The position numbers were made by a program, and so were the translations under genes. Shown piece by piece: positions 45,447-55,214 of a stretch of 64,000 nucleotides of DNA (position 1 is its first letter; every line of letters starts with the position of its first letter). The stretch comes from an uncultured Allobosea sp. (GTDB lineage Bacteria > Pseudomonadota > Alphaproteobacteria > Rhizobiales > Beijerinckiaceae): assembly GCF_945957345.1 (NCBI RefSeq), contig NZ_CAMFKW010000018.1, positions 24,211 to 88,210 of the forward strand, read 5' to 3'. The notes beneath the pieces were generated by a model. The model was not told where the DNA came from, made no database searches, and worked only from the letters and a program-made list of their open reading frames with translations.

Positions 45447-46607
45447 CTAGCTGGCAATATGGCCGGCTTCCTGGCCCTCTCGCCAATGCGATCCGTCGGG
45501 CGAGGGGCCGGTTGCGCGTGAGGTCTCGCGCGCCGATGAAAGCCGCAGCCAGCCCCCGAGCGGGCGCTCGATCCAGCGATAGAGCAGGATGGACGCAAGG
45601 GCGGCGACGATCATCGCGACGGCGATGTAGATCTCCAGCGGCAGCGCTCCGCCGACCAGCCTGATCCAGAGCTCCCGGAGCGGTCGTAAGACGAACGGGT
45701 GGAAGAGGTAGAGGCTGTAGGACGCGTTGCCGAGCCCGGTGAGAAGCAAAGCCACGCGTGGAGGCGCGCCACGGTAGAGCGCCGCGCCGCCGACGATCAG
45801 CACGGCGGGGCCGCCCCAGCGCAGCGCGGGTGCGACCGTCGCTGCCGCGTCAAGGCCATGAAACCTGAACATCCCGGCGAAGCCGAGCGCGACCATCAGC
45901 GCGGCGATCGCACCCGGTAGCCTGACGCCTTGGCGGTAGAGCAGCGCCAGCAGGCAGCCGAACAGGAATTCGAGGATGATCTGCTGCGTCCAGAAGGCGA
46001 GCTGCACCTGCATCGGCTGAAGGAGAATGCCGGCGAGCGCGAAGCCGCTGATCGCCAGCGCAAGCGCGATCATGCCGCGCCGCAGGGGCAGCAGCAGCGC
46101 TCCGGCGAACAGCAGGTAGAAGAACATTTCCAGGTTGAGCGTCCAGCCCAGCGCCATCACCGGCCGGATCTCGTCGCCGTCGCGCAGGCTGGGAATGAAA
46201 AGATAGGATTTGAGGATGTGCTGCCAGTCGCCCATCGGGACGTTCAGCAGCTTCGGCGCGAAGAGGCCGCCGATCAGCAGGACGCTGGTCAGGAGCCAAT
46301 AGAGCGGCACGATCCTGGCGATGCGCCGAGCCAGGAAAATCCGCCAGGCGCCCGGCTGCCCGAACAGATTGGCCGAGCTGTGGACCATGATGAAGCCGGA
46401 GATCACGAAGAAGATGTCGACACCGATCCCTCCCTGCATGAAGGAGGGATCGATGGCGCTGAGGCCGACGCGCGGGCCGATGGCCTCCGTCTCATGCGCG
46501 GCATGGGCGAAGACGACCAGGAGCGCCGCAACGGCGCGCAAGGCCTGGATGCTCGCGATCTGGCCGGTCGCCGCCGGGCCGGCGGCCGGTGGCGATGCCG
46601 CCGTCAT
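45447..46607 (-). CDS. Acyltransferase-3 family membrane protein (OafA-like)
   Basis: 386 residues with about ten helices. It begins SIQALRAVAALLVVFAHAAH, carrying the catalytic-type His of acyltransferase_3 proteins, followed by GGIGVDIFFVISGFIMVHS and FLARRIARIVPLYWLLT. Members O-acetylate or otherwise acylate surface sugars using acyl-CoA. The ATG overlaps the stop of the polymerase/ligase gene by 4 nt. It probably decorates the product of the locus. Confidence 0.85.
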   Translation of the reverse strand: MTAASPPAAGPAATGQIASIQALRAVAALLVVFAHAAHETEAIGPRVGLSAIDPSFMQGGIGVDIFFVISGFIMVHSSANLFGQPGAWRIFLARRIARIVPLYWLLTSVLLIGGLFAPKLLNVPMGDWQHILKSYLFIPSLRDGDEIRPVMALGWTLNLEMFFYLLFAGALLLPLRRGMIALALAISGFALAGILLQPMQVQLAFWTQQIILEFLFGCLLALLYRQGVRLPGAIAALMVALGFAGMFRFHGLDAAATVAPALRWGGPAVLIVGGAALYRGAPPRVALLLTGLGNASYSLYLFHPFVLRPLRELWIRLVGGALPLEIYIAVAMIVAALASILLYRWIERPLGGWLRLSSARETSRATGPSPDGSHWREGQEAGHIAS

Positions 46608-47848
46608 GGGCGATCCTCGGCCGCGCCGTCCTGCGGTCCCAGCGCTGCCAGGCCCCAGACGAGGCCCAACATGAGGTAGAGATGCCGCCAATGGTCGCTG
46701 TCGATCTGGAAGCCTTGCAGGATGGTGACGAAGAGCACGGACCAGATTGCGATCGCGTGCAGCTGAGTCGGCCCCGGCCGAAACACCAGCCGCCACCCCA
46801 CATAGCAGGTCGCCACCATCAGGCTGATCCATGACAGGCCGCCGAGCCAGCCATAGGAGGCGAAGGCGTTGATATAGACGTTGTGTGGGTCGGCCTGGTT
46901 GAAGATCCAGCGGAATTGCAGCGGCCCGAAGCCGTTGGGCGCGTCCAACAGCATTGGGATGGCGCGCAGCTGGTTGCCGAAGCGGCCGGTGACGCCCTGG
47001 TCATAGTCCTGGTCGAGGCTGGCGCGCGTATCGAAGACGTTGCGGATGTCCTCGAACGACAGAGCGACCAGGAGCGCGGCGATCATCGCGACGAGGGCGA
47101 TCAGGGACATCGCGACGATACGGCCCCGGCTTGAGGCGTTCGGCGCGGTCAGGAAGGTGAGGGCGATCATCATCGCCGTCGAGACGACGAGCACGCCCCA
47201 GGCGCCGCGGGAGAAGCCGAGGAATAGCGCTGCGAGCGGAATGCTGAGCGTGATCAGGCCGCGCATCATGCCGGCCTGTCCGGTCAGGATGCGCTGCAGC
47301 ACGTAGACGATCGGCAGCACCAGATAGGGGCCCAGCACGTTGGGATCCTTGAACGTGCCGGAGGCGCGCCCGTAGAGCGTGAAGACCGAGCCGAGCCCGG
47401 CGATATCGAAATAGCCGAGAATGGCTGCGAAACCCGCGACCCAGGCGGCGAAGAGATAGCCGCGGCGCAGCGTCTCGAGCCGGCCGGCCGCGTCCTGGGA
47501 CATGATGCCGGCGATGAAGACCGCCGTGATCATCAGATAGACCGAAACGGCGGTGAAGCGCACGGAATCGCCGTCGCTCATCCAGGGGATGAGGGAGAAG
47601 ATGCCGCCGAGATTGTAGCCGAGCAGCAGCACGGCCAGCGGCAGCAGCTTCTGCGAAAAGCGGATGCCCGTCAGCGCGAAGACGAACAACGTCAGCAGGA
47701 AGGCGATTTCATAGGGCGAGGGCTCGACCAGGGCGAGCCCGCTGGAGGCGCCGAGCAGCCATAGGGTGCCGCGCTTGACCGCGCCATAGGACACCCTCAG
47801 GCGCGGAGCCTTGCCTTCCTGCGGCGGGTTTTGCGCCAGCGCGCTCAA
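46604..47848 (-). CDS. O-antigen ligase/polymerase family (Wzy/WaaL-like)
   Basis: About 414 residues with some 11 helices and a large periplasmic loop carrying the conserved PHNVYINAFASYGWLGG. This Wzy_C-type protein polymerises or ligates undecaprenol-linked repeats in the periplasm. The start is uncertain: TTG 47848 overlaps the stop of the sugar transferase (TTGA), fitting translational coupling. The open frame continues far upstream inside that gene and should be ignored. Given the Wzz and Wza homologues nearby, polymerase is the better guess. Confidence 0.8.
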   Translation of the reverse strand: MSALAQNPPQEGKAPRLRVSYGAVKRGTLWLLGASSGLALVEPSPYEIAFLLTLFVFALTGIRFSQKLLPLAVLLLGYNLGGIFSLIPWMSDGDSVRFTAVSVYLMITAVFIAGIMSQDAAGRLETLRRGYLFAAWVAGFAAILGYFDIAGLGSVFTLYGRASGTFKDPNVLGPYLVLPIVYVLQRILTGQAGMMRGLITLSIPLAALFLGFSRGAWGVLVVSTAMMIALTFLTAPNASSRGRIVAMSLIALVAMIAALLVALSFEDIRNVFDTRASLDQDYDQGVTGRFGNQLRAIPMLLDAPNGFGPLQFRWIFNQADPHNVYINAFASYGWLGGLSWISLMVATCYVGWRLVFRPGPTQLHAIAIWSVLFVTILQGFQIDSDHWRHLYLMLGLVWGLAALGPQDGAAEDRP

Positions 47849-49398
47849 TAGGCGTTCTCGTTCTTGGTCAGAAGCGAGAACGGCGTCTTGACGAGGATGT
47901 AGAGGTCGAGCAGCACCGACCAGTTCTCGATATAGTAGAGATCGTGCTCGACGCGCCGCTGGATCTTCTCGTCGGTATCGGTCTCGCCGCGCCAGCCGTT
48001 GATCTGGGCCCAGCCGGTGATGCCGGGCTTGACCTTGTGGCGGGCGAAATAGCCGTCCACGACCTGCTCGTAGGCGCGGTTCGAGGTGTGGGCGTGGATC
48101 GCGTGCGGGCGCGGCCCGACCAGCGAGAGATCGCCCTTGAAGACGACGTTCAGAAGCTGCGGCAACTCGTCGATCGAGGTCTTGCGGATGAAGCGGCCGA
48201 CGCGCGTCACGCGCGGATCGTCCCTGGTGACCTGCTTGGACGCGGTGTGGTCGGCCATGTCGTGGCGCAGCGAGCGGAACTTCAGGACATCGACGGTCTC
48301 GTTGTTGAAGCCGTAGCGCTTCTGGCGAAAGAACACCGGCCCCTTGGAATCGAGCTTGATCGCGATGGCCGCCGCCAGCATCACCGGCGAGAGCGCGATC
48401 AGGGCGAGCGTGCCGACGAGCTTGTCGAAGGCCCATTTGACGACGATGTCCCAGTCGGCGATCGGCCGGTCGAAGACGTCGAGCACCGGGACGGCGCCGA
48501 AATAGGAATAGGAGCGCGGCCGCAGGCGCAGCTTCGATAGATGGGCCGAGAGGCGGATGTCGATCGGCAGCACCCAGAGCTTGCGCAGCATCGTCAGGAG
48601 CCGTGCCTCGGCCGAGATCGGCAGGGTGAAGATCACCAGGTCGAGCTTGGTGCGGCGCGCGAATTCGACGAGGTCGTCGATCGTGCCGAGCTTGGGATAG
48701 CCGGCGACGAGATCGGGCGAACGTTCGTCATTGCGGTCGTCGAACACGCCGCAGATCTGCAGGCCTGTATCCTTCTGGCTTTCCAGGGCGCGGATGAGGG
48801 CTTCGCCGGCCTCGCCGCCGCCGACGATCGCTGTGCGCCGTTCCAGCCGGCCCGTGCGGGTGAGATGGCGCACGCCCAGCGCCATGACGATGCGCCCGGC
48901 CAGCAGGCCGCCGGCGCCGGAAAAGTAGAAGCCGATCAGCCAGACGCGCGAGACTTGATCGCCGATCTTTAGGAAGAAGAAGGCCGCCAGCGCGACGAGG
49001 AACAGCATGGTCCAGCCGGCAAGCAGCCGCACCGCGCTGCCGATGATGTGGCGCAGGGCGCCGATCGGGTAGAGTTGCAAGGCCTGGAACAGCGCGAGCG
49101 CGCCGATGGCGAGCGCGCCGATCGTCACCTGGTAGGGCAGGGTGTATTCAACCTGGCCCGCTGCATAGAGCCAATAGACCAGCCCGCCCGCTCCGAGCAC
49201 GGCGGTCATGTCGAGCAGCCTCGCCACGCCTTCGATCATCACGGGGGAGAGCGTCGGTTTGACGGGAATGGCGGCGATGCGTTCGGCAAGTGGATGGAAG
49301 CGCCGCGTCTGGCCCTTCTCGGCGCCGCCGAGCATGCCCGAAGTCGCCGAGGCGGCCGCATCCGCCTTCATCATATCGCGGACGTCGAAAGTCCCCAT
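47845..49398 (-). CDS. Undecaprenyl-phosphate glycosyl-1-phosphate transferase
   Basis: 517 residues. An N-terminal half has about four to five helices, a Rossmann-like CoA-binding domain follows ([20 protein letters not shown]), and a C-terminal bacterial sugar transferase domain closes it ([54 protein letters not shown]). It starts repeat-unit assembly by loading hexose-1-phosphate on undecaprenyl phosphate, as WcaJ does. It is first in an operon with the polymerase and acyltransferase genes. Confidence 0.92.
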   Translation of the reverse strand: MGTFDVRDMMKADAAASATSGMLGGAEKGQTRRFHPLAERIAAIPVKPTLSPVMIEGVARLLDMTAVLGAGGLVYWLYAAGQVEYTLPYQVTIGALAIGALALFQALQLYPIGALRHIIGSAVRLLAGWTMLFLVALAAFFFLKIGDQVSRVWLIGFYFSGAGGLLAGRIVMALGVRHLTRTGRLERRTAIVGGGEAGEALIRALESQKDTGLQICGVFDDRNDERSPDLVAGYPKLGTIDDLVEFARRTKLDLVIFTLPISAEARLLTMLRKLWVLPIDIRLSAHLSKLRLRPRSYSYFGAVPVLDVFDRPIADWDIVVKWAFDKLVGTLALIALSPVMLAAAIAIKLDSKGPVFFRQKRYGFNNETVDVLKFRSLRHDMADHTASKQVTRDDPRVTRVGRFIRKTSIDELPQLLNVVFKGDLSLVGPRPHAIHAHTSNRAYEQVVDGYFARHKVKPGITGWAQINGWRGETDTDEKIQRRVEHDLYYIENWSVLLDLYILVKTPFSLLTKNENAY

Positions 49399-49655
49399 GA
49401 CCCTTACACCCTCAACTCGGAGCGCCGCGCACGGGTGCAGCGATCCCGGTTCGGCTCTATCCGAAATTGCTCACGGAACATTTAATCCGACCGCTTGCTG
49501 TTTTCGTGGATTCGTAAACCCTCGGGGCCGGGTAAAGACGCTCGCTGGGCGCTCTGCGGACGCTCTCAAAACGCGATGGCGAAAAAGTGGATTTTGTCTT
49601 GGCCGACCAGTGCTTTGACGCAGGTTTAAAGCCGCCGAAAATTGCACGGATTCCC

Positions 49656-49715
49656 GCAAGTGATTGTTATTGCAAGTGATCGCGAGTTGACAGAACGAGG
49701 TTGGGTCGGCATATT
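49656..49715 (+). promoter_or_regulatory. Promoter with upstream direct repeats, toward mdtJI
   Basis: -35 TTGACA (49687-49692), a 17-bp spacer and -10 CATATT (49710-49715). Just upstream, GCAAGTGAT occurs twice (49656-49664, 49672-49680) with a 16-bp period, a likely activator or repressor site. This is in a 522-bp gap whose remaining sequence shows only a doubtful 33-codon frame (49755-49856) and no recognised gene. Confidence 0.6.
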
Positions 49716-49920
49716 GGCTATCGATGAGTGTCTGAGAAACATATATCGCTCTAGATGAGCGCCGCGCCCCGACAGGTGTTTTTGCCTATGGCGTCGGCTG
49801 CTGGAGTAATGCTCCGGCAAAGTCTTCTTTTCGGAACTATCGCTTTAAAACTCTAACGATTGCTTGGCTGTCCCTGCGTCGCCCCCGTGACGTTCAGCGC
49901 CGGCTTCGCCCGTGTGCAAC

Positions 49921-50274
49921 ATGTCTTTTCATTGGTTGGTTCTGCTCGCGGCCATTGCCGTCGAGATCGTCGCGACGGCCGCGTTGAAGTCGGCTGTCTC
50001 CACCTCGTGGCTCGTCGGCACCTTGCCGCTGGTCCTGATCGGTCTGTCCTTCATCCTGCTCAGCATCGCGCTGCGCGTCATTCCCATGGCGGTTGCCTAT
50101 GCCGTCTGGGAGGGGCTCGGCATCGTCGGCATCGCGGTGATCGGCCATGTGCTCTTCGGCGAGCACCTGACCCCTGCGCGTGCGGCAGGTCTCGCCGCGA
50201 TCCTGGCAGGCATCCTGCTCATCGAGAACGGGGTGGGGCACGAACGGAGCGAGGATCACGGGAGGCTCGTGTGA
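49921..50274 (+). CDS. mdtJ: SMR spermidine exporter subunit MdtJ
   Basis: 117 residues, four helices and a short polar tail. Essential Glu in AAIAVEIVATAALKS, then LRVIPMAVAYAVWEGLGIVG and ARAAGLAAILAGILLIENG; the polar C-terminal extension (GVGHERSEDHGRLV) is the trait that separates MdtJ from its partner. With MdtI it forms a heterodimer that exports spermidine. Its stop overlaps the mdtI start by 4 nt. It lies inside the polysaccharide locus. Confidence 0.8.
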   Translation: MSFHWLVLLAAIAVEIVATAALKSAVSTSWLVGTLPLVLIGLSFILLSIALRVIPMAVAYAVWEGLGIVGIAVIGHVLFGEHLTPARAAGLAAILAGILLIENGVGHERSEDHGRLV

Positions 50275-50606
50275 GTGTCTCCCTTATGCAGGCTGCGCCG
50301 TTTCTCTGGCTGCTGCTCGCCGTAACTCTCGAAATCGGCGGAACCTATCTGCTCAAGCTCTCGGACGGCATGAGCCGTCGCAAGATGGGGGCCGGCGGCA
50401 TCCTCCTCGTCATGGGCGCCTTCGCCGCGCTCGCCAAGGCGATCGAGGGCATGGATCTTTCCGTCGCCTATGCGGTCTGGGGTGGCGCGGGCCTGGTCAT
50501 CACCGCGATCATCGGCGCGCTGGTCTTCGGCCAGCGCATCAGGCCGGTGGGCTGGCTTGGAATCCTGCTGGTGGTCTGTGGCGTCGTCGCGCTCAAGCTG
50601 GTTTGA
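50271..50606 (+). CDS. mdtI: SMR spermidine exporter subunit MdtI
   Basis: 111 residues from GTG 50271, which has GGAGG 5 nt upstream (ATG 50286 is an alternative). The MdtI-type segments are LLLAVTLEIGGTYLLKLSDG, AIEGMDLSVAYAVWGGAGLV and FGQRIRPVGWLGILLVVCG. The order J-I and the overlap copy the E. coli mdtJI operon. Excess polyamine export is the expected role. A function in the surrounding polysaccharide locus is not required. Confidence 0.82.
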   Translation: MSVSLMQAAPFLWLLLAVTLEIGGTYLLKLSDGMSRRKMGAGGILLVMGAFAALAKAIEGMDLSVAYAVWGGAGLVITAIIGALVFGQRIRPVGWLGILLVVCGVVALKLV

Positions 50607-50614
50607 GGCGAGCC

Positions 50615-51781
50615 TCAGGCAAGGCCCCGCGTCGCGAGCGCGTCGCGATAGGCCGCGATGACGCCATCGATCATGGCGTTGAGGCAGAAATTCTGCCGGA
50701 CATGTCCGGCGAGGTCGGCCGCCTGGGCAAGGCGCTCGGCCTCCGGCGTCTCCAGCATGGCGCGGATCGCCCCGGTAAGGATCGCCGGGTCGTTCGCCGG
50801 GATCAGTCGCCGGCGATGGTGCGGGCCGTAGATTTCGCCGATCCCGCCGACATCGGTCGAGATCAACGGCTGCGCGGCTGCCGCCGCTTCCAGGATGACA
50901 TAGGGTAGGGATTCGGCCCGCGACGGGATCACCATGGCCCGCGCACGGGCCAATGCCTTGCGGATCGGTGCCGGCGGCTCGAAGGTGCATTGATCGGCGA
51001 TGCCGTGTTCGCTTGTCATCTGCCGCAACTCCTCCTCGTCCGGCCCCGAGCCGACGATGAGGATCCGCGGCGTCAGTCCATCCCGCCGACGCAGCAGCGC
51101 CAGCGCCTCGATCAGCGTGTCGACGCCCTTGGCCGAGCGCAATTCCCCGAGATAGAGGAGGTCGAATTCCGCGGCGCTGTGGTCGATCGGCTCGAACTCC
51201 GCTTCGGAAACCCCGTTGAGCACGATGCGGTGGTCAGTACGCGGCAGATGTCCGATATGGGCCTCGAAGCGGCCGGCGATGAAGCGGCTCTCGAACAGGA
51301 ACATGTCGGTTGCGCCTTCCAGCAGGCGTTCGACGCTCATATAAATCTTATGTTCTGTGCCGCCGGGCTTGTAGTTGAAGCTGCCGCCATGGGGCGTGTA
51401 GGCGGTGACATAGCGCCGGCCGGGCGAGAACAGGGCGGGGATGCGGCCATAGACCCCCCCTTTCGAGCCGTGGCAATGTACCACGTCCGGAGAGAGGCGC
51501 CGCCGCAGCGATATTTCGGAGAATTGCGCCTTGAGGTCGGTCGCGCTCGGATAGCGCGACATCGGCACGCGCGTGATGCCCAGCGTCAGCTGGCTGCCGA
51601 GCTCGCGAAAGACATCGTCGGCCCGCGCACCCCCAGTGTTTGAATCGCAGAAGATTCCGACATCATGCCCGCGCTCGACCTGACCCCGCGCCACGTCGAG
51701 GACATGCCGGAACAGCCCGCCAAGCGGGGCGCGGAAAACATGCAGGATTTTCAGGGGGCGGGACGTCAGGCCCTCCGTCAT
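50615..51781 (-). CDS. Glycosyltransferase family 4
   Basis: 388 residues with a GT-B fold. The N-terminal domain has KILHVFRAPLGGLFRHVLDV and VVHCHGSKGGVYG; the donor domain has FDLLYLGELRSAKGVDTLIE and PSRAESLPYVILEAAAAAQP with the E-x7-E motif, then STDVGGIGEIYG. It adds one sugar to the lipid-linked unit on the cytoplasmic side. It is the only ordinary glycosyltransferase in the window, so other transferases are probably encoded elsewhere. It lies 14 bp downstream of the export lipoprotein gene. Confidence 0.88.
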   Translation of the reverse strand: MTEGLTSRPLKILHVFRAPLGGLFRHVLDVARGQVERGHDVGIFCDSNTGGARADDVFRELGSQLTLGITRVPMSRYPSATDLKAQFSEISLRRRLSPDVVHCHGSKGGVYGRIPALFSPGRRYVTAYTPHGGSFNYKPGGTEHKIYMSVERLLEGATDMFLFESRFIAGRFEAHIGHLPRTDHRIVLNGVSEAEFEPIDHSAAEFDLLYLGELRSAKGVDTLIEALALLRRRDGLTPRILIVGSGPDEEELRQMTSEHGIADQCTFEPPAPIRKALARARAMVIPSRAESLPYVILEAAAAAQPLISTDVGGIGEIYGPHHRRRLIPANDPAILTGAIRAMLETPEAERLAQAADLAGHVRQNFCLNAMIDGVIAAYRDALATRGLA

Positions 51782-51795
51782 GGGTTCGGCCGATC

Positions 51796-52359
51796 TCAGA
51801 ACCAGCGTTCTTTGATGACGATCGTGTCGCCGGGCCGGACCGGATAGGTGATCGGCACGGTTGCGGTCACGGTCTGGCCGTCGATCTGGCGCGTCACTTC
51901 GGCGGAGGAGCGCTGCCCGCGGGGCGTGAAGCCGCCGGCGATGGCGACGGCGGTCTGCACGGTCATGCCGTTCACGTAGGGGAACTGGCCGGATTGAGTG
52001 ACCTCGCCGAGCACGAAGAACGGCCGGTAGGTGTCGACCTCGACCGAAACCTTGGGCTCGCGCAGATAGCCGCCGCGCAGCTTGGCCTCGATCGCCTGGG
52101 CGAGTTGCTGGGTCGTGCGGCCTTGCGCTTCGACAGAGCCGATCAGCGGCATGGCGATACGTCCGGCGCCGTCGACCGCGTAGATATTCGAGAGGTTGTC
52201 CTGCCCGAAGACGATGACGCGCAGCCGATCGCCGCTGGCGAGCCGGTAGGGGCCGGCCGGCTCGGCGAGCGCATAGTCCGACGCCGGATAGCGGGGCGCG
52301 CAGGCGCCCGCAGTCATGGCGGCGGCTAAGGCGAGAGAGGCGAGGCGTCGACTCATCAC
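51796..52359 (-). CDS. Polysaccharide export outer-membrane lipoprotein (Wza-like, short)
   Basis: 187 residues. A signal ending AGAC lipidates the cysteine near residue 20. The Poly_export domain (LASGDRLRVIVFGQDNLSN, VDGAGRIAMPLIGSVEAQGR) and SLBB-like part (PKVSVEVDTYRPFFVLGEVT) are present. It is half the length of E. coli Wza and lacks the C-terminal outer-membrane helix, as in the short ExoF/GumB type. It should form the export channel with the Wzz-like protein encoded divergently 670 bp away. Confidence 0.86.
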   Translation of the reverse strand: MMSRRLASLALAAAMTAGACAPRYPASDYALAEPAGPYRLASGDRLRVIVFGQDNLSNIYAVDGAGRIAMPLIGSVEAQGRTTQQLAQAIEAKLRGGYLREPKVSVEVDTYRPFFVLGEVTQSGQFPYVNGMTVQTAVAIAGGFTPRGQRSSAEVTRQIDGQTVTATVPITYPVRPGDTIVIKERWF

Positions 52360-52641
52360 AGGCTTATCCGTGCAGAACTGACCCGATCTTTACGCGCGAC
52401 ATGGTTAACAAAAGCTTCCCGATGGCCATTGCCAGCATCCTGGATCATGTGTGGAGGACATCGCAGCGGGGTGATTGCCGTCGCTCGAAAGGGGGGCTGG
52501 ACGTGCGAACGCTGCCGACTGCTAGGCTGTGGGGTAGCAGCAATCGGCAGCGGCCCGATCATGGCGACACGTTTGACCGGGCGGTTGAAAGGGTTCGCTC
52601 ACCCGGCTGAAGCGCAGGTGAAACGATCTTCTCCAGTGGCT

Positions 52642-52674
52642 GCAACGCATCGTTAACCTTCCTTACTGCGTTGC
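52642..52674. promoter_or_regulatory. Inverted repeat in the wza-wzz intergenic region
   Basis: GCAACGCA and TGCGTTGC are separated by 17 bp, in the 670-bp divergent gap (52360-53029). The gap contains no frame I would call a gene and probably holds the control region for both export genes. Confidence 0.4.
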
Positions 52675-53029
52675 GCTGTTTCTGATCCAAGGCGTTGCAA
52701 GTCGGTGGTGGAGGCCCGCAATCCGCGCCTCTTGGAATGGTTCTGCGTTTACGGTTGGCCGTGGCCTCGCTTCCCAAAATACCGCAGCGCCGTATTCTCC
52801 GGAGGTCTCGCGAGGTCGGGTGTTCGCCGGTCCGTAGCCTAGAAGGGACGTGATCTGCGGCTTGGCTCGAATCGACCCGCCCGCGCCAGCCGCAGTCGAG
52901 TAGGAGGGCGGAAAAGGCGCCATCGGCGGGCCGTGCCGCCGGTGTTTACTCCGCAATAACCTTACCGAGTGTTCAATGTCGCCCGCGCCCCTCCCGTGGG
53001 GCGAGCGTTTTGCGTCGATAGGTGGGCCC

Positions 53030-55195
53030 ATGACTGCTCAAGCAGGGATTGATGCGCACGGCGCCGGCGAAGGCCGGGGCGATATGCTCGATCTCTCCGC
53101 CCTCTGGGCGGCGATCAAGCGTCGCAAATTCTGGGTCATCGGGCCGACCGTGGCAGCCCTCGGCCTGTCCTTTATCGCGGTGAATGTCGTGACGCCCCGC
53201 TACACCGGCGAGGCTAGACTGTTGTTGGAAAATCGCGGCAGCTTCTACGCGATGCCCGGCCAGTCGCTCCCGGATAGCGCCGGTCAGTTCGATTCCGAGG
53301 CTGTGCAGAGCCAGGTTCAGGTCATCATGTCGCGCGATCTCGCGCGGGAGGCGATCAAGCGGATCGGCCTCGTCGGCAATGCCGAATTCGATTCAGGCGT
53401 CGGCGCGCTGAGCGCTCTGCGCAAGCTCGCCGTCATGATCGGGCTCGGCGGCCATCCGGCGGATCGGACGCCGGAGGAGCGCGTCCTCGAGAAATATTAT
53501 GAGCGGCTCCTGGTCTACCCCGTCGGCCGCTCGCGCATCGTCTCCGTCGAGTTCACTTCGCAGGATGCCGCGCTTGCCGCCAAGGCTGCCAACACCATCG
53601 CCGAGACCTATCTGGAGTTCCAGGAAGCCGCGAAGCAGGACAACGCCCGCAGCGCCTCGAACTGGCTCTCGACCACGATCGAGCCGTTGCGCAAGCGCGT
53701 GGTCGAGGCCGAGGCGAAAGTCGAGGATTTCCGCTCGAAGAACGGCCTCTTCGCCGGCCCCAACAATACCAGCATCACCTCCCAGCAGCTCACCGACCTC
53801 TCGGCGCAGCTCTCGAATGCCCGCAGCCAGCAGGCCGAGGCGCAGGCCAAGGCCGGGCTGATCCGTGATGCGATCAAGCAGGGACGCACCTTCGAGATTC
53901 CCGACGTCGCCAACAACGACCTCGTCCGTCGATTGATCGAGCAGCGCGTCAACCTGCGCGCCCAGATCGCGGCGGAATCGCGCAGCCTCCTGCCGGAACA
54001 TCCCCGGATCAAGGAGCTCAACGCCCAGCTCCTCGACCTCGAAGGGCAGCTCCGCGCCGCTGCCGAGCGCACGGTGCGCACGCTCGAGAACGAGGCCAAG
54101 ATCGCCGGCCAGCGCGTCGAGAGCTTCCAGGCTGCGCTCGATGGCCAGAAGAAGAACGTCTCCAGCGCCAATGACAGCGAAGTCCAGCTCCGCGCCCTGG
54201 AACGCGAGGCGCGCACGCTGCGCGACCAGCTGGAACAGTATATGCAGCGCTATCGCGAGGCGGTTGCGCGCGACACTATGAATGCGACACCGGCCGATGC
54301 GCGCATCATCTCGCGCGCCGTCGAGCCGACGGAACCATCCTTCCCGAAGAAGGTGCCGGTGGTGCTGGTCGTGACCCTCGCGACATTTCTGATCGCGCTG
54401 GGGACGATCGTGACGCGCGAATTGCTCAACGGTCAGGGTCGGCCCTTGCCGGACGCGCCGCGCGGGCCGCGCTGGGTTTCCGCCGGGCGTACCGAGGGTG
54501 AGCCCGAGACGCCCGACCCGGTGCCCGAGACGCCGCGCCATGCGCGTGTCGCCGGCCTGCTGACCCATGCCGGAAGGCTCGGCCAGACCCGGCTCGATCT
54601 AGACCAGCCCGAGCTGACGCTTGCGGAAATTGCGGAACGGACCCGCGAGCCGGCACGCGGCATGGCACCGCTGGCGCTCGTGCTGGACGGCGCCGGCGAG
54701 GAGGCCGCCCGGCCGCGGGACCTGGCCGAGTTGCTCGCCCAGCGCTGCCGCTGCGTGCTCATCGACCTGTCGTCGGACCATGACGACGGCGAAGCCGGCT
54801 TCTCGGAGCTGCTGGCAGGAGAGGCGCTGTTCTCCGACATCATCACGCGCGCGCCGGGTTCGCGGCTGCATCGCATCGGTGCTGGTCACGCCGGCCGCGC
54901 CGCTGTTCTGGCTGCGCCGGATCTTGTCGATGTCGCGCTCGATGCCCTCTGCGAGACCTATGACTGGGTGCTGGTCGCCGCCGCCTCCAATGACGACGGC
55001 GCTGTGCTGGCGCCGATCGCCCGCCGCGCGCAGGCCGGGCTCGTCATGAGCGGGCAGGTCGGCAACGGCCATGCGCTCGAAACGGCTTATCGCCTGAGCG
55101 AGCTGACCGAGGCTCCGGTCACGCTGATCCTGGATGCCGAGAGCGGCGTGCCGACGTCCGCGACTGCGCGCATGGAGGCGCCGGTCGAGGCCTGA
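53030..55195 (+). CDS. Wzz/GumC-type chain-length protein with degenerate BY-kinase domain
   Basis: About 721 residues from ATG 53030. Order: Wzz domain with the first membrane helix (FWVIGPTVAALGLSFIAVNV), a long coiled coil (residues 190-420: VVEAEAKVEDFRSKNGLFAG, LREQ-type heptads), a GNVR-like end, the second helix (VVLVVTLATFLIALGTIVTR), and about 250 cytoplasmic residues resembling a tyrosine autokinase. That last domain has no GxxxxGK[ST] loop (the position reads LVLDGAGEEAARPRDL) and no C-terminal tyrosine cluster. It sets polymer length and bridges to the export channel. Confidence 0.85.
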   Translation: MTAQAGIDAHGAGEGRGDMLDLSALWAAIKRRKFWVIGPTVAALGLSFIAVNVVTPRYTGEARLLLENRGSFYAMPGQSLPDSAGQFDSEAVQSQVQVIMSRDLAREAIKRIGLVGNAEFDSGVGALSALRKLAVMIGLGGHPADRTPEERVLEKYYERLLVYPVGRSRIVSVEFTSQDAALAAKAANTIAETYLEFQEAAKQDNARSASNWLSTTIEPLRKRVVEAEAKVEDFRSKNGLFAGPNNTSITSQQLTDLSAQLSNARSQQAEAQAKAGLIRDAIKQGRTFEIPDVANNDLVRRLIEQRVNLRAQIAAESRSLLPEHPRIKELNAQLLDLEGQLRAAAERTVRTLENEAKIAGQRVESFQAALDGQKKNVSSANDSEVQLRALEREARTLRDQLEQYMQRYREAVARDTMNATPADARIISRAVEPTEPSFPKKVPVVLVVTLATFLIALGTIVTRELLNGQGRPLPDAPRGPRWVSAGRTEGEPETPDPVPETPRHARVAGLLTHAGRLGQTRLDLDQPELTLAEIAERTREPARGMAPLALVLDGAGEEAARPRDLAELLAQRCRCVLIDLSSDHDDGEAGFSELLAGEALFSDIITRAPGSRLHRIGAGHAGRAAVLAAPDLVDVALDALCETYDWVLVAAASNDDGAVLAPIARRAQAGLVMSGQVGNGHALETAYRLSELTEAPVTLILDAESGVPTSATARMEAPVEA

Positions 55196-55214
55196 TCGCG
55201 GAGAAGCGGCGGTC

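Noticed and set aside
49626..49820. Minus-strand 64-residue frame in the gap before mdtJ
   Set aside because: No ribosome-binding site, poor composition, and it overlaps the promoter region on the other strand.
49921..50606. The SMR pair as an ArnE/ArnF-like lipid flippase substituting for Wzx in the polysaccharide locus
   Set aside because: Both sequences follow MdtJ and MdtI closely, including gene order, the 4-nt overlap and the DLSVAYAVWGG segment, so spermidine export is better supported.
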